Assembly (NCBI GenBank): GCA_028280515.1
Contig: JANQLP010000252.1
Location: 1 to 38,229, forward strand
Direction of reading: 5' to 3'
Source: Hyphomicrobiales bacterium
Lineage (GTDB): Bacteria > Pseudomonadota > Alphaproteobacteria > Rhizobiales > Methyloligellaceae
Length of the DNA stretch: 38,229 nucleotides
This document shows, in pieces, positions 1-8,552 of the stretch. The position numbers and the translations under genes are program-made. The notes beneath the pieces are model-generated. The model saw nothing but the letters and a program-made list of their open reading frames with translations, was not told the origin of the DNA and did not search any database. Position 1 is the stretch's first letter; each line of letters starts with the position of its first letter.

Positions 1-90
1 GGTTGGCTGATGTCGCTTGTCGGCATCTCCATGGCGCTGGGTGCCTTCCTTGCCGGCCTGCTTCTATCCGAGAGCGAATACCGGCAACAG
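1..90 (+). CDS. Kef-type (CPA2) cation:proton antiporter, internal fragment
   Basis: The first 90 bases read, in frame 1, as a hydrophobic segment followed by LLLSESEYRQQ. This is the signature end of a transmembrane helix in KefB/KefC-type monovalent cation:proton antiporters (CPA2 family), which carry ALGAFLAGLLLSESEYRHQ at this point. Homology stops at about base 85-92. From there the same frame only reads antisense through recG, so the open frame that runs on to 771 is not a real protein. The 5' part of the gene lies outside the window. Either the window begins in a chimeric contig end or a rearrangement broke the gene here. Recognition rests on about 27 residues, but the motif is distinctive. 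Confidence 0.6.
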
Positions 91-747
91 GTCCTCCTCC
101 GACTGCGGGGTGAGTGCGGTGCGCACCGCGTCCCGAAAAGACGTCCAGCTTTGTTGCGCGAGCCAGGCCGCATCCTGCCATTCCGGCAGGTCGGGCAAGC
201 GCTCCACGGCCTGTACGGCAGCCTTGCGCGCGACCTTGCCCGACAGTCCCGCCGTCAGCGGATAGACGGGCTCCAGCAGCGGCAGCGTGGCGAGTTCGGC
301 TTCTGTAAGGATGTGGTCCGGATGGGGCATTTGCAGCCGGCCGCCATAATCTTCCACCCGGCCGGAAACGATGCGGGTTTTACCGACGGGGAGTTGTTTT
401 TCGAGGTAGTCGGCCCTGGCGTGGAAAAACACGAGCTCCAGAAAACCGGTGTCGTCGCTGCATACGACCCGATAAGGGATACGGCGTTGCCCACGCGGCG
501 GCGGGCGGTGCTCGGCGACTTCGACCTCCATGGTCGCGATCTGACCGGGCACGGCCTGGGCGATTTTCGGACGCGCACGCCGGTCGATGAGCGAAACCGG
601 GAAATGAAACAGCAGGTCGACGATCTTGGCGTCGCCCTGGCGGGCGTGGGGCGCCAGCAGGCGTTTCAGGAGCTTTTGCAGACGCGGTCCGATGCCCTGC
701 AAGTCTTTCAGGTCTGCGAACAACGGTGTGAGAATGTGAGGCCGCAT
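64..747 (-). pseudogene. recG: RecG helicase, N-terminal third only (truncated)
   Basis: RecG is an ATP-dependent DNA helicase that remodels stalled replication forks and Holliday junctions. This frame gives 227 residues. The start MRPHILTPLFADLKDLQGIGP and the segments LLFHFPVSLIDRR and GKTRIVSGRVEDYGGRLQM match the RecG wedge (OB-fold) domain. RecG is normally about 690 residues; here homology ends near SEEDLLP (about base 88), before any helicase motif, and a stop follows at 64-66 in sequence that belongs to the Kef-like fragment on the other strand. The 5' end and the divergent sdhE–mfd neighbours are as expected for alphaproteobacteria, so only the 3' two thirds are missing. If the junction is biological, the product has no helicase motor. 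Confidence 0.85.
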
Positions 748-878
748 TTGCTCCGGTCAGCTCTCTTTTGAAGACATCGCAAAGGACAATTGCGCCTTTG
801 ACGGCTGACAGATCGCCGCCGGGGCGTTATATGGCGCGCAAGGCAATGCGACGCCCGTGGCAGACGACCTTGGACCCT

Positions 879-1151
879 ATGGTTGACGCAATCAATGATT
901 TAGAGACCCGCCGCAAGCGGGCCATGTACCGCGCGGGCCATCGCGGAACGAAGGAGCTCGATATTCTGCTTGGCCGTTTCGCGGAGGCCGAACTGGCGGC
1001 CATGTCGGAACCGGATCTGGCGGCCTTCGAGGAGTTTCTCGCCTTGCCCGATCCGGACATTAACCATTGGCTGCTGACGCCCGGCGCGGAGACACCGCAG
1101 GGCCTCGCAGGCGAGTTTGTTGAACGTTTGAAACGCTTTCATGATCTATAG
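879..1151 (+). CDS. sdhE: Succinate dehydrogenase assembly factor SdhE (FAD assembly factor)
   Basis: SdhE (DUF339/CptB family) is a small cytoplasmic protein that promotes covalent attachment of FAD to the succinate dehydrogenase flavoprotein. The 90-residue product carries the family hallmark RGxxE (RGTKE) in MYRAGHRGTKELDILLGRFAE, followed by the usual acidic helix region. The frame is open up to 768, but the stretch before MVDAINDLETRRKRA is Arg-rich and unlike the family, whose members have only about 10 residues before the conserved ETRRKR segment. I therefore prefer the ATG at 879; those at 831 and 846 are alternatives. It lies divergent from recG and 50 bases before mfd, the common alphaproteobacterial arrangement. 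Confidence 0.85.
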   Translation: MVDAINDLETRRKRAMYRAGHRGTKELDILLGRFAEAELAAMSEPDLAAFEEFLALPDPDINHWLLTPGAETPQGLAGEFVERLKRFHDL

Positions 1152-1201
1152 AAAGTCACTGGACGTAGTATCGGCCAGCGGCGACACGCGGTAATCGAGG
1201 C

Positions 1202-4200
1202 ATGACCCCACGCCTGCCAATTGAGCAAATCCTGGCATCTGAACGAAACCTGACCCTCTCGGCGGCGCCGGAGGGGCTGGACGGCTTGGCATTGGCGGAA
1301 ATCGCCGCGGCGCTGCATGCCGACGACGCCGGGCGGCCGGCAACCGTGCTGCACATCGCACGCGATGACAAACGCATGGCCACATTGCAGGCCGCCATCG
1401 AATTCTTCGGCAGCGGACGGGTCAGGAGCGTCGTGTTCCCGGCGTGGGACTGTGTGCCTTACGACCGGATAGCCCCGAATGCCGAGATCGCAAGCCGCCG
1501 ACTGGCGGCGCTGGCGGCTCTCGTCGAGGAACGAGACAAGGCGTCGGATCAGGCGGTCATCGTGCTCACCAGCGTCAACGCGGCCATCCAGATGGTTCCG
1601 CCGCGTGCGTTCATGGAGCAATCGGTTCTTCGTCTGCGGCCCGGCGCCTCGGACGGGCTCGACATGCTCACGGTAAAGCTGGAGTCGAGCGGCTACGTGC
1701 GGACGGGCAATGTGATCGAACCCGGCGAGTATGCGGTGCGCGGCGGCATTGCCGATCTGTTCCCGCCTGGCCGGGCGCGTCCGGTGCGGCTCGACTTCTT
1801 CGGCGACACGCTGGAGAGTATTCGCGAATTCGATACCGACACGCAGCGCACCACAAAGAGCCTCGATGACGTCGTGCTGCTGCCCGTGAGCGAGGCGGTC
1901 CTCGGTCCCGATACCGTAACCGCGTTCCGGCAGCGCTATGTGGAGTTGTTCGGGCCCGTGACAAGCGCCGACCCGCTGTACGAAGCCATCTCGGCAGGCG
2001 CGCGCTATCAGGGAATGGAGCACTGGTTGCCGCTGTTCCATGGCGAGCTTGCAAGCCTGTTCGATTATGCGCCCGGCGCGTGGATCACCTGCGACGCGCT
2101 GGTGGCGGAGGCGCGCGCCGACCGTGCGGAACAGATTGCCGATCACTATCAGTCGCGGGCGAAGTCGCTTGAGCAGAAAAACTTCGGCGCCCCGCCTTAC
2201 AAACCCGTCCCGGCGGAGCGGATGTTCCTGGACGAGGCGGCCTGGAAGGGTGCGTTCGAAGACCGTCATGTGGTGACGTTTTCGCCCTTCGAGGTGCCGG
2301 AGGGTGCATCCGCGGGCCAGGTCATTTCGCTTGAAGGCCGCGTGGGGCGTTCGTTCGCCGCGGAGCGGGCGCAGGAAGGGACCAACGTCTTCGACGCCGT
2401 CGTGCAGCACATCGGCGATCTGAACAACCGGTCCAAGAGCGTCGTCGTTGCGTCCTGGAGCACGGGCGCGCGCGAGCGTCTCAGCGGTTTGTTGAGCGAC
2501 CACGGGCTGCAGTCAGTGAGCGCCGTCGACGACTTTTCGGGCGTGGAAGACCTCGCGAAGGGACAAACCGCGTTGGCGGTGCTCGGCCTGGAGGCCGGCT
2601 TCGAGACACCGGATCTGGCCGTCGTGGCGGAGCAGGACATTCTGGGCGACCGGCTCATCCGGCGCCGCCCGACCCGCCGCGCGGCCGACGCGCTGACCGA
2701 GGTATCGAGCCTTGCCGCGGGCGATCTCGTTGTGCACGCGGAGCACGGTATTGCCCGCTTCGAGGGCCTGAAGACCATCGACGCGGCCGGTGCGCCGCAC
2801 GACTGCATGGAGCTCATCTATCAGGGCGGCGACCGGCTCTATCTGCCGGTGGAGAATATCGAACTGCTGACGCGGTACGGCTCCGACGAGGCCGGTGCCC
2901 AGCTCGACAAGCTGGGCGGCGTGGCCTGGCAGACCCGCAAGTCGCGGCTGAAGCAGCGCATCAGGGACATCGCCGAGAAACTGATCAAGGTCGCGGCGGC
3001 GCGGGAAATGAAGCACGCGCCGGTGCTCGATGCGCCGGAAGGCGTCTATCAGGAGTTCTGCGCGCAGTTCCCGTATGAGGAGACCGAGGATCAGGCGACG
3101 AGCATCGCCGACGTTCTTGAGGACCTGGCCTCCGGCCGGCCCATGGACCGTCTGATCTGCGGGGATGTGGGTTTTGGAAAGACCGAGGTGGCGCTGCGGT
3201 CGGCGCTCGTGACCGTGATGGCCGGCAAGCAGGTTGCCGTGGTCGCGCCCACCACGCTGCTCGCCCGCCAGCACACCCAGACGTTCACCGAACGGTTCGC
3301 CGGACTGCCGGTCAAGATCGCACAGGCCTCGCGGATGGTCAGCACGCGCGATCTGAACGCGGTGAAGGAAGGGCTCAAGAGCGGACAGGTGGATATCGTC
3401 ATCGGCACCCATGCCTTGCTCGGCAAGTCCATCGAGTTCGCCGATCTCGGCTTGCTGATCATCGACGAGGAGCAGCATTTCGGCGTGCAGCACAAGGAGC
3501 GGCTGAAACAGCTGCGCGACGATGTACATGTGCTGACGCTGAGCGCGACACCGATCCCGCGCACCCTGCAGCTCGCACTGTCCGGCGTCCGCAAGCTGTC
3601 ACTCATTGCCACGCCGCCCGTGGACCGGCTCGCCGTGCGCACGTTCGTTACTCCGTTCGACCCCATGATCCTGCGCGAGGCCTTGCTGCGTGAACGGTTC
3701 CGCGGCGGGCAGAGTTTTTACGTGTGCCCGCGCATCTCCGATCTCGATGAAGTGGGTACGTTCCTTGCCGAGCATGTGCCGGAGCTGAAAGTGGCCCGCG
3801 CGCACGGTCAGATGGCCGCCGGGCAGCTCGAGGACGTCATGAGCGGGTTCTACGACCGTCAGTACGACGTGCTCCTGAGCACGACCATCATCGAGTCCGG
3901 CCTCGATATCGCGACCGCCAACACCCTGATCGTGCATCGTTCCGATCGTTTCGGCCTGTCGCAGCTCTACCAGCTTCGCGGCCGTGTCGGACGCTCCAAG
4001 ACCCGCGCCTACGCCTACTTCACGCTGCCGGAGGATACGAAACTCACCGCCACGGCGGAGAAGCGGCTCAAGGTGCTGCAATCACTGGATACGCTCGGCG
4101 CCGGGTTCTCGCTCGCCAGTCATGATCTGGATATACGTGGCGCCGGCAATCTGCTCGGCGAGGAGCAGTCCGGTCACATCAAGGAGGTTGGGTTCGAGCT

Positions 4201-4735
4201 CTATCAGGCGATGCTGGAGGAGGCGGTCGCCAGCCTCAGAGGCGGGGAGACGGAGCTGCCCGAGGAGCAATGGTCGCCGCGTATCTCGCTCGGCACGTCG
4301 GTGCTGATCCCGGAGAACTATGTGCCGGACCTGCAATTGCGGCTCGGCCTTTATCGGCGGCTGTCGGACCTGACGGAGCCGCAGGACATAGAGGGCTTCG
4401 CTGCGGAACTCGTAGATCGCTTTGGCGAGCTTCCAGATGAGGTTAAGCATCTTCTGGAAGTTGTTCAGATTAAAGCATTTTGTCGACGTGCAAACATTGC
4501 CGATGTGGACGCGGGCCCGCGCGGTGTGGTGATCGGCTTCCGTGACAATCACTTCGAGAACCCGGACGGCCTGATCGGCCTTATCACCCAGCAGACCGGA
4601 CGCATGCGTCTGCAGCCGGATCACAAGCTGGTGGTGAAGGCCAACTGGGACAGTGCCGAGCAGCGGTTGCAGGGTACCCGGGCGATCGTCTGCGAGCTCG
4701 CGGATCTGGCGGAAAAGGGCCGCAAGGCCGCCTGA
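1202..4735 (+). CDS. mfd: Transcription-repair coupling factor Mfd
   Basis: Mfd releases RNA polymerase stalled at DNA lesions and recruits UvrA for transcription-coupled excision repair. The 1177-residue length is normal. The UvrB-like N-terminal modules (PAWDCVPYDRIAPN near residue 80) are followed by the RNA-polymerase-interacting domain (GDLVVHAEHGIARFEGL, about residues 510-530). The RecG-like helicase motor shows Walker A GDVGFGKTE near residue 654, DEEQ box IIDEEQHFGV near 755, and LSATPIPRTLQL. QLRGRVGRS is motif VI, and the C-terminal TRCF domain follows. A cgagg ribosome-binding site precedes the ATG. A short stretch near 4440-4500 is less GC-rich than the rest but stays in frame and conserved in character. 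Confidence 0.98.
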   Translation: MTPRLPIEQILASERNLTLSAAPEGLDGLALAEIAAALHADDAGRPATVLHIARDDKRMATLQAAIEFFGSGRVRSVVFPAWDCVPYDRIAPNAEIASRRLAALAALVEERDKASDQAVIVLTSVNAAIQMVPPRAFMEQSVLRLRPGASDGLDMLTVKLESSGYVRTGNVIEPGEYAVRGGIADLFPPGRARPVRLDFFGDTLESIREFDTDTQRTTKSLDDVVLLPVSEAVLGPDTVTAFRQRYVELFGPVTSADPLYEAISAGARYQGMEHWLPLFHGELASLFDYAPGAWITCDALVAEARADRAEQIADHYQSRAKSLEQKNFGAPPYKPVPAERMFLDEAAWKGAFEDRHVVTFSPFEVPEGASAGQVISLEGRVGRSFAAERAQEGTNVFDAVVQHIGDLNNRSKSVVVASWSTGARERLSGLLSDHGLQSVSAVDDFSGVEDLAKGQTALAVLGLEAGFETPDLAVVAEQDILGDRLIRRRPTRRAADALTEVSSLAAGDLVVHAEHGIARFEGLKTIDAAGAPHDCMELIYQGGDRLYLPVENIELLTRYGSDEAGAQLDKLGGVAWQTRKSRLKQRIRDIAEKLIKVAAAREMKHAPVLDAPEGVYQEFCAQFPYEETEDQATSIADVLEDLASGRPMDRLICGDVGFGKTEVALRSALVTVMAGKQVAVVAPTTLLARQHTQTFTERFAGLPVKIAQASRMVSTRDLNAVKEGLKSGQVDIVIGTHALLGKSIEFADLGLLIIDEEQHFGVQHKERLKQLRDDVHVLTLSATPIPRTLQLALSGVRKLSLIATPPVDRLAVRTFVTPFDPMILREALLRERFRGGQSFYVCPRISDLDEVGTFLAEHVPELKVARAHGQMAAGQLEDVMSGFYDRQYDVLLSTTIIESGLDIATANTLIVHRSDRFGLSQLYQLRGRVGRSKTRAYAYFTLPEDTKLTATAEKRLKVLQSLDTLGAGFSLASHDLDIRGAGNLLGEEQSGHIKEVGFELYQAMLEEAVASLRGGETELPEEQWSPRISLGTSVLIPENYVPDLQLRLGLYRRLSDLTEPQDIEGFAAELVDRFGELPDEVKHLLEVVQIKAFCRRANIADVDAGPRGVVIGFRDNHFENPDGLIGLITQQTGRMRLQPDHKLVVKANWDSAEQRLQGTRAIVCELADLAEKGRKAA

Positions 4736-4756
4736 GAATCGAGCCGCGCGGGCAGG

Positions 4757-5431
4757 CTAGCCCATTTCTTCCATTTCCGACCCGAAGTCCGGCTCCTGGG
4801 AAATCTGCACCAGCGCGTCGGCAAGAACCTCGGCGGGTTGCGCACCGACCAGAACGTGCTGCCTGTTGATGATGAACGTCGGGACGCCCTGGACGCCCAG
4901 GTCGTGCGCGAGCTGGATTTCCTTCTTGACCCCTTCTATGTCACGGTCCGTGGCAAGGACCTCCTCGACCAGGTCGACATCCATTTCCGCCTCACGGGCG
5001 GCGTCGAGCAGGACCGCATCCAGGCCGATGTCTTCGCCTTCGCAGAAGAACAGTTCGAACAGACGGTCGACGACCACGTCCTGCTGGTGTCCGGGCTGGG
5101 CCCAGCGGATGAGGCGGTGTGCATTTATCGTGTTCGGCGATTTGGCGATCCGGTCGAAGGCGAAGATGATGCCTTCGGTTTCGCCCGCCTCGTAAATTTT
5201 CTTGTAGATCTCGGTTGCCTGTTCGCGTCCGAACTTCTTGTCCAGATATTCCTGCCGGTCCATGCCCTCGGGCGGGATCGTGGCGTCGAGTTGAAAGGGG
5301 CGCCAGCGCACCAGCGGCTCGACCTCCGGCGCCATCACCTGGGCCCGGTCCAGCCGACGCTTGCCGATGTAGCACCACGGGCACATCACGTCGGAGACCA
5401 CGTCGACTGTCATCTCATCCATTTCACGCAT
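4757..5431 (-). CDS. DsbA-family oxidoreductase, FrnE-like
   Basis: This is a 224-residue thioredoxin-fold protein of the DsbA/FrnE/2-hydroxychromene-2-carboxylate isomerase group. Residues 17-20 are the redox motif CPWC in SDVMCPWCYIGKRRLD, and GVQGVPTFIINRQ near residue 190 supplies the cis-proline loop. There is no signal peptide, so it probably acts in the cytoplasm, as FrnE does. The ATG at 5431 has GAGGAA six bases upstream on the minus strand. It converges with mfd across a 21-base gap. Family members are linked to oxidative-stress tolerance or polyketide metabolism; the substrate here cannot be told from sequence. Confidence 0.9.
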   Translation of the reverse strand: MREMDEMTVDVVSDVMCPWCYIGKRRLDRAQVMAPEVEPLVRWRPFQLDATIPPEGMDRQEYLDKKFGREQATEIYKKIYEAGETEGIIFAFDRIAKSPNTINAHRLIRWAQPGHQQDVVVDRLFELFFCEGEDIGLDAVLLDAAREAEMDVDLVEEVLATDRDIEGVKKEIQLAHDLGVQGVPTFIINRQHVLVGAQPAEVLADALVQISQEPDFGSEMEEMG

Positions 5432-5521
5432 CGGGCATTCCTCGACAAGCCGCGACGTGCAGCACGACGGGCAGAAAGCCCGCCGGGACGTCGCGCGTGT
5501 AAACCGGGAATGTGCTTGTTA

Positions 5522-6886
5522 TCAGGCTGCCGCCTTGAGGTCCACGTTCTGGCTGCGGCCGACGAGGCTATCGGCCGTATCGCCGTCCTGGAAACCCGTA
5601 AGCCGTGTCTCCAGTCTCACGGATACCGGGGCATGATGCCCTTCCACCGCGAATTCGGTATGGGCCACGACGCCGGTGATGCGCTGGATCGCGGTCTTGG
5701 CGCCCTTGACCGGCGTGTCGGGCAGGGCGACGACGATTTTTGACCCGGAGTAGCGGGCCGCCAGATCTTCGCCGCGGATCAGGAGTGAGACGACTTCTCC
5801 GACCTGGCGGATGATCCGGTCGCCGCCGGCATAGCCAAGCTCGGCATTGATTTCGGCGATATTCGCGATCGACAGCGTCGCCAGCGTGAAGCTCTGGCTG
5901 GTACGCTTGGCGTCGGAGACCATCGTGGAAAGATGCTCCAGCAGGAAGCCGCGGCTGTAGAGGCCCGTCAGTGCATCACTCGTGGCCAGATGTTTGGCTT
6001 CCTTGTAGATCTTTTTCAGAGAGTCGCGGAAACGGGATTCACGCACCAGCAGATTCACCCGGATCCGGAGCTCTTCGTCCGAACAGGGTTTGACAAGCGC
6101 GTCGGTGACCCCGGCCTCGTAGAGTGTCCCGCAGTTTGCAAGCTCGGCCGGTGAGACCATTGCGAGAATGGGCAGGTTGAACAGACGCGACTGTTGCCGG
6201 ACATCGCGGACGAACGACAGATGCGGCTCGACCGTGTCGGCCGTGCTGATGATCACCGCATCGAAGTTCCGGCGCGCGAGATAGTCGAGCGCGGTCGCGT
6301 CGCTCAGCGCGCCGACAAGCGTCGCGTGTTTGGAGAGCGCGTTTTCGATCATTGCGAACTGCGCCGGATCGCCGAGCACCATGACGGTCGCGTTTTCCAT
6401 CATGTCGGGCGGCGTGATCGGGGCAGGGGCATCGAACCCGTACTTCGCCGATGTGTTCAGACGGCGCACGAGTTCCTCGTGCATGGTGTTGAGACGGATC
6501 AGCGACCGCACACGATGGCAGATCTGCTCCGCGTTTAGGTCACCGATAAGGATATCGTCGATATCCTCGGCAGCGCCCTTCAAGTCCACGTCGCGGCTGG
6601 CGCCGACAAGGATGGTGCGCATCCGGTTGGACAACGCGCTCGCCTTGAGCGTCTTCGCCAAGGCGAAATAGGTGTCGGGGTCTTTGCGCGCATCGGGGCT
6701 TTGCATGTTGAGCACGACGATGTCGGGTTGCCGGGTCCCGCACAGTTCGGCCACCCCTCGCGCAATCCCGCTGATCGCGCACTCGAATCCGGCCTTTGCA
6801 AGGGTCTCCTCGAGTTTCATGTCGGTGCCGGTGTCGTCGCCGACAATCAGAACGCGCGCTGGACCTTGCATGCCGTCATTTCCCAT
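5522..6886 (-). CDS. PopA-like REC-REC-GGDEF protein, catalytically degenerate
   Basis: The 454-residue protein has the PleD/PopA architecture: two receiver domains (about residues 10-130 and 165-285) and a GGDEF domain (about 310-454). REC1 has Asn60 where the phospho-acceptor Asp belongs (DIVVLNM). REC2 lacks it too (DAVIISTAD) but keeps Lys in DALVKP. The GGDEF active site is SGSKI (380-384), and the first metal-binding Asp is lost (LSIANI near 338). So diguanylate cyclase activity is very unlikely. The inhibitory I-site RGED (371-374), five residues before the active site, is intact, so it may bind c-di-GMP as an effector. Caulobacter PopA has this combination and acts in cell-cycle proteolysis; that role here is inference. 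It stands alone on its strand between unrelated genes. Confidence 0.85.
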   Translation of the reverse strand: MGNDGMQGPARVLIVGDDTGTDMKLEETLAKAGFECAISGIARGVAELCGTRQPDIVVLNMQSPDARKDPDTYFALAKTLKASALSNRMRTILVGASRDVDLKGAAEDIDDILIGDLNAEQICHRVRSLIRLNTMHEELVRRLNTSAKYGFDAPAPITPPDMMENATVMVLGDPAQFAMIENALSKHATLVGALSDATALDYLARRNFDAVIISTADTVEPHLSFVRDVRQQSRLFNLPILAMVSPAELANCGTLYEAGVTDALVKPCSDEELRIRVNLLVRESRFRDSLKKIYKEAKHLATSDALTGLYSRGFLLEHLSTMVSDAKRTSQSFTLATLSIANIAEINAELGYAGGDRIIRQVGEVVSLLIRGEDLAARYSGSKIVVALPDTPVKGAKTAIQRITGVVAHTEFAVEGHHAPVSVRLETRLTGFQDGDTADSLVGRSQNVDLKAAA

Positions 6887-6943
6887 CCGCCCGGGTGCCC
6901 GTGCGCACCTCGATGGGAGTGTCAGGCAGATTGCCTTAAGATT

Positions 6944-8515
6944 TCATAAAGCATGACTGTCCGGGGCCGACTTGCGTTGGTATGCCCGGCGCAGCTCGCC
7001 GCGCCTGACCTTGCCGTTGGGCGTGCGGGGCAGGGCCTCCAGAAACACGTACTCGCGGGGCATCTTGTAGGCGGCGAGCTTGTCTTCCGCCAATGTATGA
7101 AGCTGTGTCTCATCGGGTGTCGCACCGTCGCGCATAACCACGAACGCGCCGATGACGCTGACATTCTTGCGAACCGAGATCTCGGTCACGGCAACCTCGG
7201 CAATGTCGGGGTGGGCGCCAAGGACCTGTTCCACTTCCAGCGGCGAGACGCGGAACCCAAGGGCGCTCATGAGATCGTCGTTGCGTCCGAGGTGAGTGAT
7301 GTAACCGTCCTCGTCCATTACCCCGATGTCGCCGCCGCAGAACCAGTCGCCCCGCATGACGGTCTCTTCTTCTTCCGGCCGGTTCCAGTAACCCAGCATC
7401 AGGGCCGGGTCGGTGCGGTGCACGGCGATCAGACCTTCCTCGCCGCACGGAAGTGGTTCGTTTCCGCCGTCGGTCGGAAGGATCGCAACCTCGCGGCCTT
7501 TCTGCGGCATGCCGGCCTTGCCCGGCCTTGGCGGCACGGTCGGGCTCGACGAGATGTATGTCGAGACCTCGCTCATGCCGAGCGCCTCGTACACGATCGT
7601 GCCTGTCTTCTCCCGCCACTCGTCCGCGAGGTCCTGCGGCAGCGTTTCGCCGGCGGTGAGGCCGTGGCGCAGCGTTGGCGGCATGCCCGGGCCCAGATCG
7701 CCATACTTCAGGATTTGACGATACAGCGTCGGCACGCCGGCAAACATCGTGGCCTCATGCTGGGCCATCAGCCTCAGCCAGACCGCGGGGTCTTTCTCGC
7801 CGGTGTAGACGAGCGCGGTCGCGCCATTGATCCAAGGATCGCACAAGCCCGTGCCGAGCGTGTACGTCCAGTTGAAGGCCCCGGCGTGGAGCATGCGGTC
7901 CTGTGCAGTGATGCCGTACCAGCCGTCATACATGGGCCGCCGTCCCCAGACGCTGCGCTGGGCATGGAGGACGCCCTTCGGCTTGGCCGTCGTGCCCGAG
8001 GTATAGATCAGAAACGCGGGATCGTCGGCGCGAGTGGCCATATAGTCAGCGCGCTCGGTGTGGGTGCGTAGCGCGCGAACGTCCGCGGGCATGTAGACCC
8101 TGACACCTTCGGGGATATCGCCAACGGGCAGGTCCGGCGTCATCGCCAGGGCGCGCGCGCCGCAGTCTTCGAGGATGAAATGCACCTCGCGCGCGCTGAG
8201 GACGCTCGATGCCGGCAAGGGCACAAGGCCGGCGGCGATCGCGCCGAAGAACAGCAACGCGTAGTCGCTGGTGTTGGCGAGCCTGATGACGAGCCGGTCG
8301 CCCGGTTCCAGGCCGTCCGCGCGCAAGGCGGAAGCGATCCGCAGGACCGCGTCCTCGAGCGCGCCATACGTCCAGTCTTCCGTATCGCCCGGGTCCTCGA
8401 CACCTCTGACCACCACAAGCCCGGTCTTGTCCGCGGGCCGAAGCGCGCCTGTCTCGAGACAGTACCGGGCCATATTGAACTGTTCAGGAGGGAAGTCGCC
8501 GCGATAGCCGTACAT
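6944..8515 (-). CDS. Acyl-CoA synthetase (AMP-binding, benzoate-CoA-ligase-like)
   Basis: This ANL-superfamily ligase activates a carboxylic acid as acyl-AMP and then transfers it to CoA. All core motifs are present: P-loop YTSGTTAKPKG, adenine-binding YEALGMSE, the GGDIGVMDEDGYITHLGRNDD hinge with its ribose-binding Asp and Arg, and the catalytic Lys in PNGKVRRGELR. The layout resembles benzoate/4-hydroxybenzoate or short-chain acyl-CoA ligases; the substrate is not predictable. The frame is open to 8626, but that would overlap the upstream gene with unrelated Arg/Ser-rich sequence, so I take MYGYRGDFPPEQFN at 8515. It lies 37 bases downstream of the degenerate paralogue and is probably cotranscribed with it. 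Confidence 0.88.
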   Translation of the reverse strand: MYGYRGDFPPEQFNMARYCLETGALRPADKTGLVVVRGVEDPGDTEDWTYGALEDAVLRIASALRADGLEPGDRLVIRLANTSDYALLFFGAIAAGLVPLPASSVLSAREVHFILEDCGARALAMTPDLPVGDIPEGVRVYMPADVRALRTHTERADYMATRADDPAFLIYTSGTTAKPKGVLHAQRSVWGRRPMYDGWYGITAQDRMLHAGAFNWTYTLGTGLCDPWINGATALVYTGEKDPAVWLRLMAQHEATMFAGVPTLYRQILKYGDLGPGMPPTLRHGLTAGETLPQDLADEWREKTGTIVYEALGMSEVSTYISSSPTVPPRPGKAGMPQKGREVAILPTDGGNEPLPCGEEGLIAVHRTDPALMLGYWNRPEEEETVMRGDWFCGGDIGVMDEDGYITHLGRNDDLMSALGFRVSPLEVEQVLGAHPDIAEVAVTEISVRKNVSVIGAFVVMRDGATPDETQLHTLAEDKLAAYKMPREYVFLEALPRTPNGKVRRGELRRAYQRKSAPDSHAL

Positions 8516-8552
8516 GATACATCCGTTGCGGTGGGATACTCGTCGGAGCTGC

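Noticed and set aside
10-771. A 253-codon plus-strand frame starting in the Kef-like segment
   Set aside because: Only the first 27 or so residues are antiporter-like; the rest is antisense to recG.
1139-2503. A 454-codon minus-strand open frame
   Set aside because: It lies inside mfd, whose reading is unambiguous; the Arg/His-rich product is a typical antisense shadow.
5932-6154. Small plus-strand frames within the PopA-like gene
   Set aside because: They are antisense to a full-length REC-REC-GGDEF protein and show no ribosome-binding site or family pattern.
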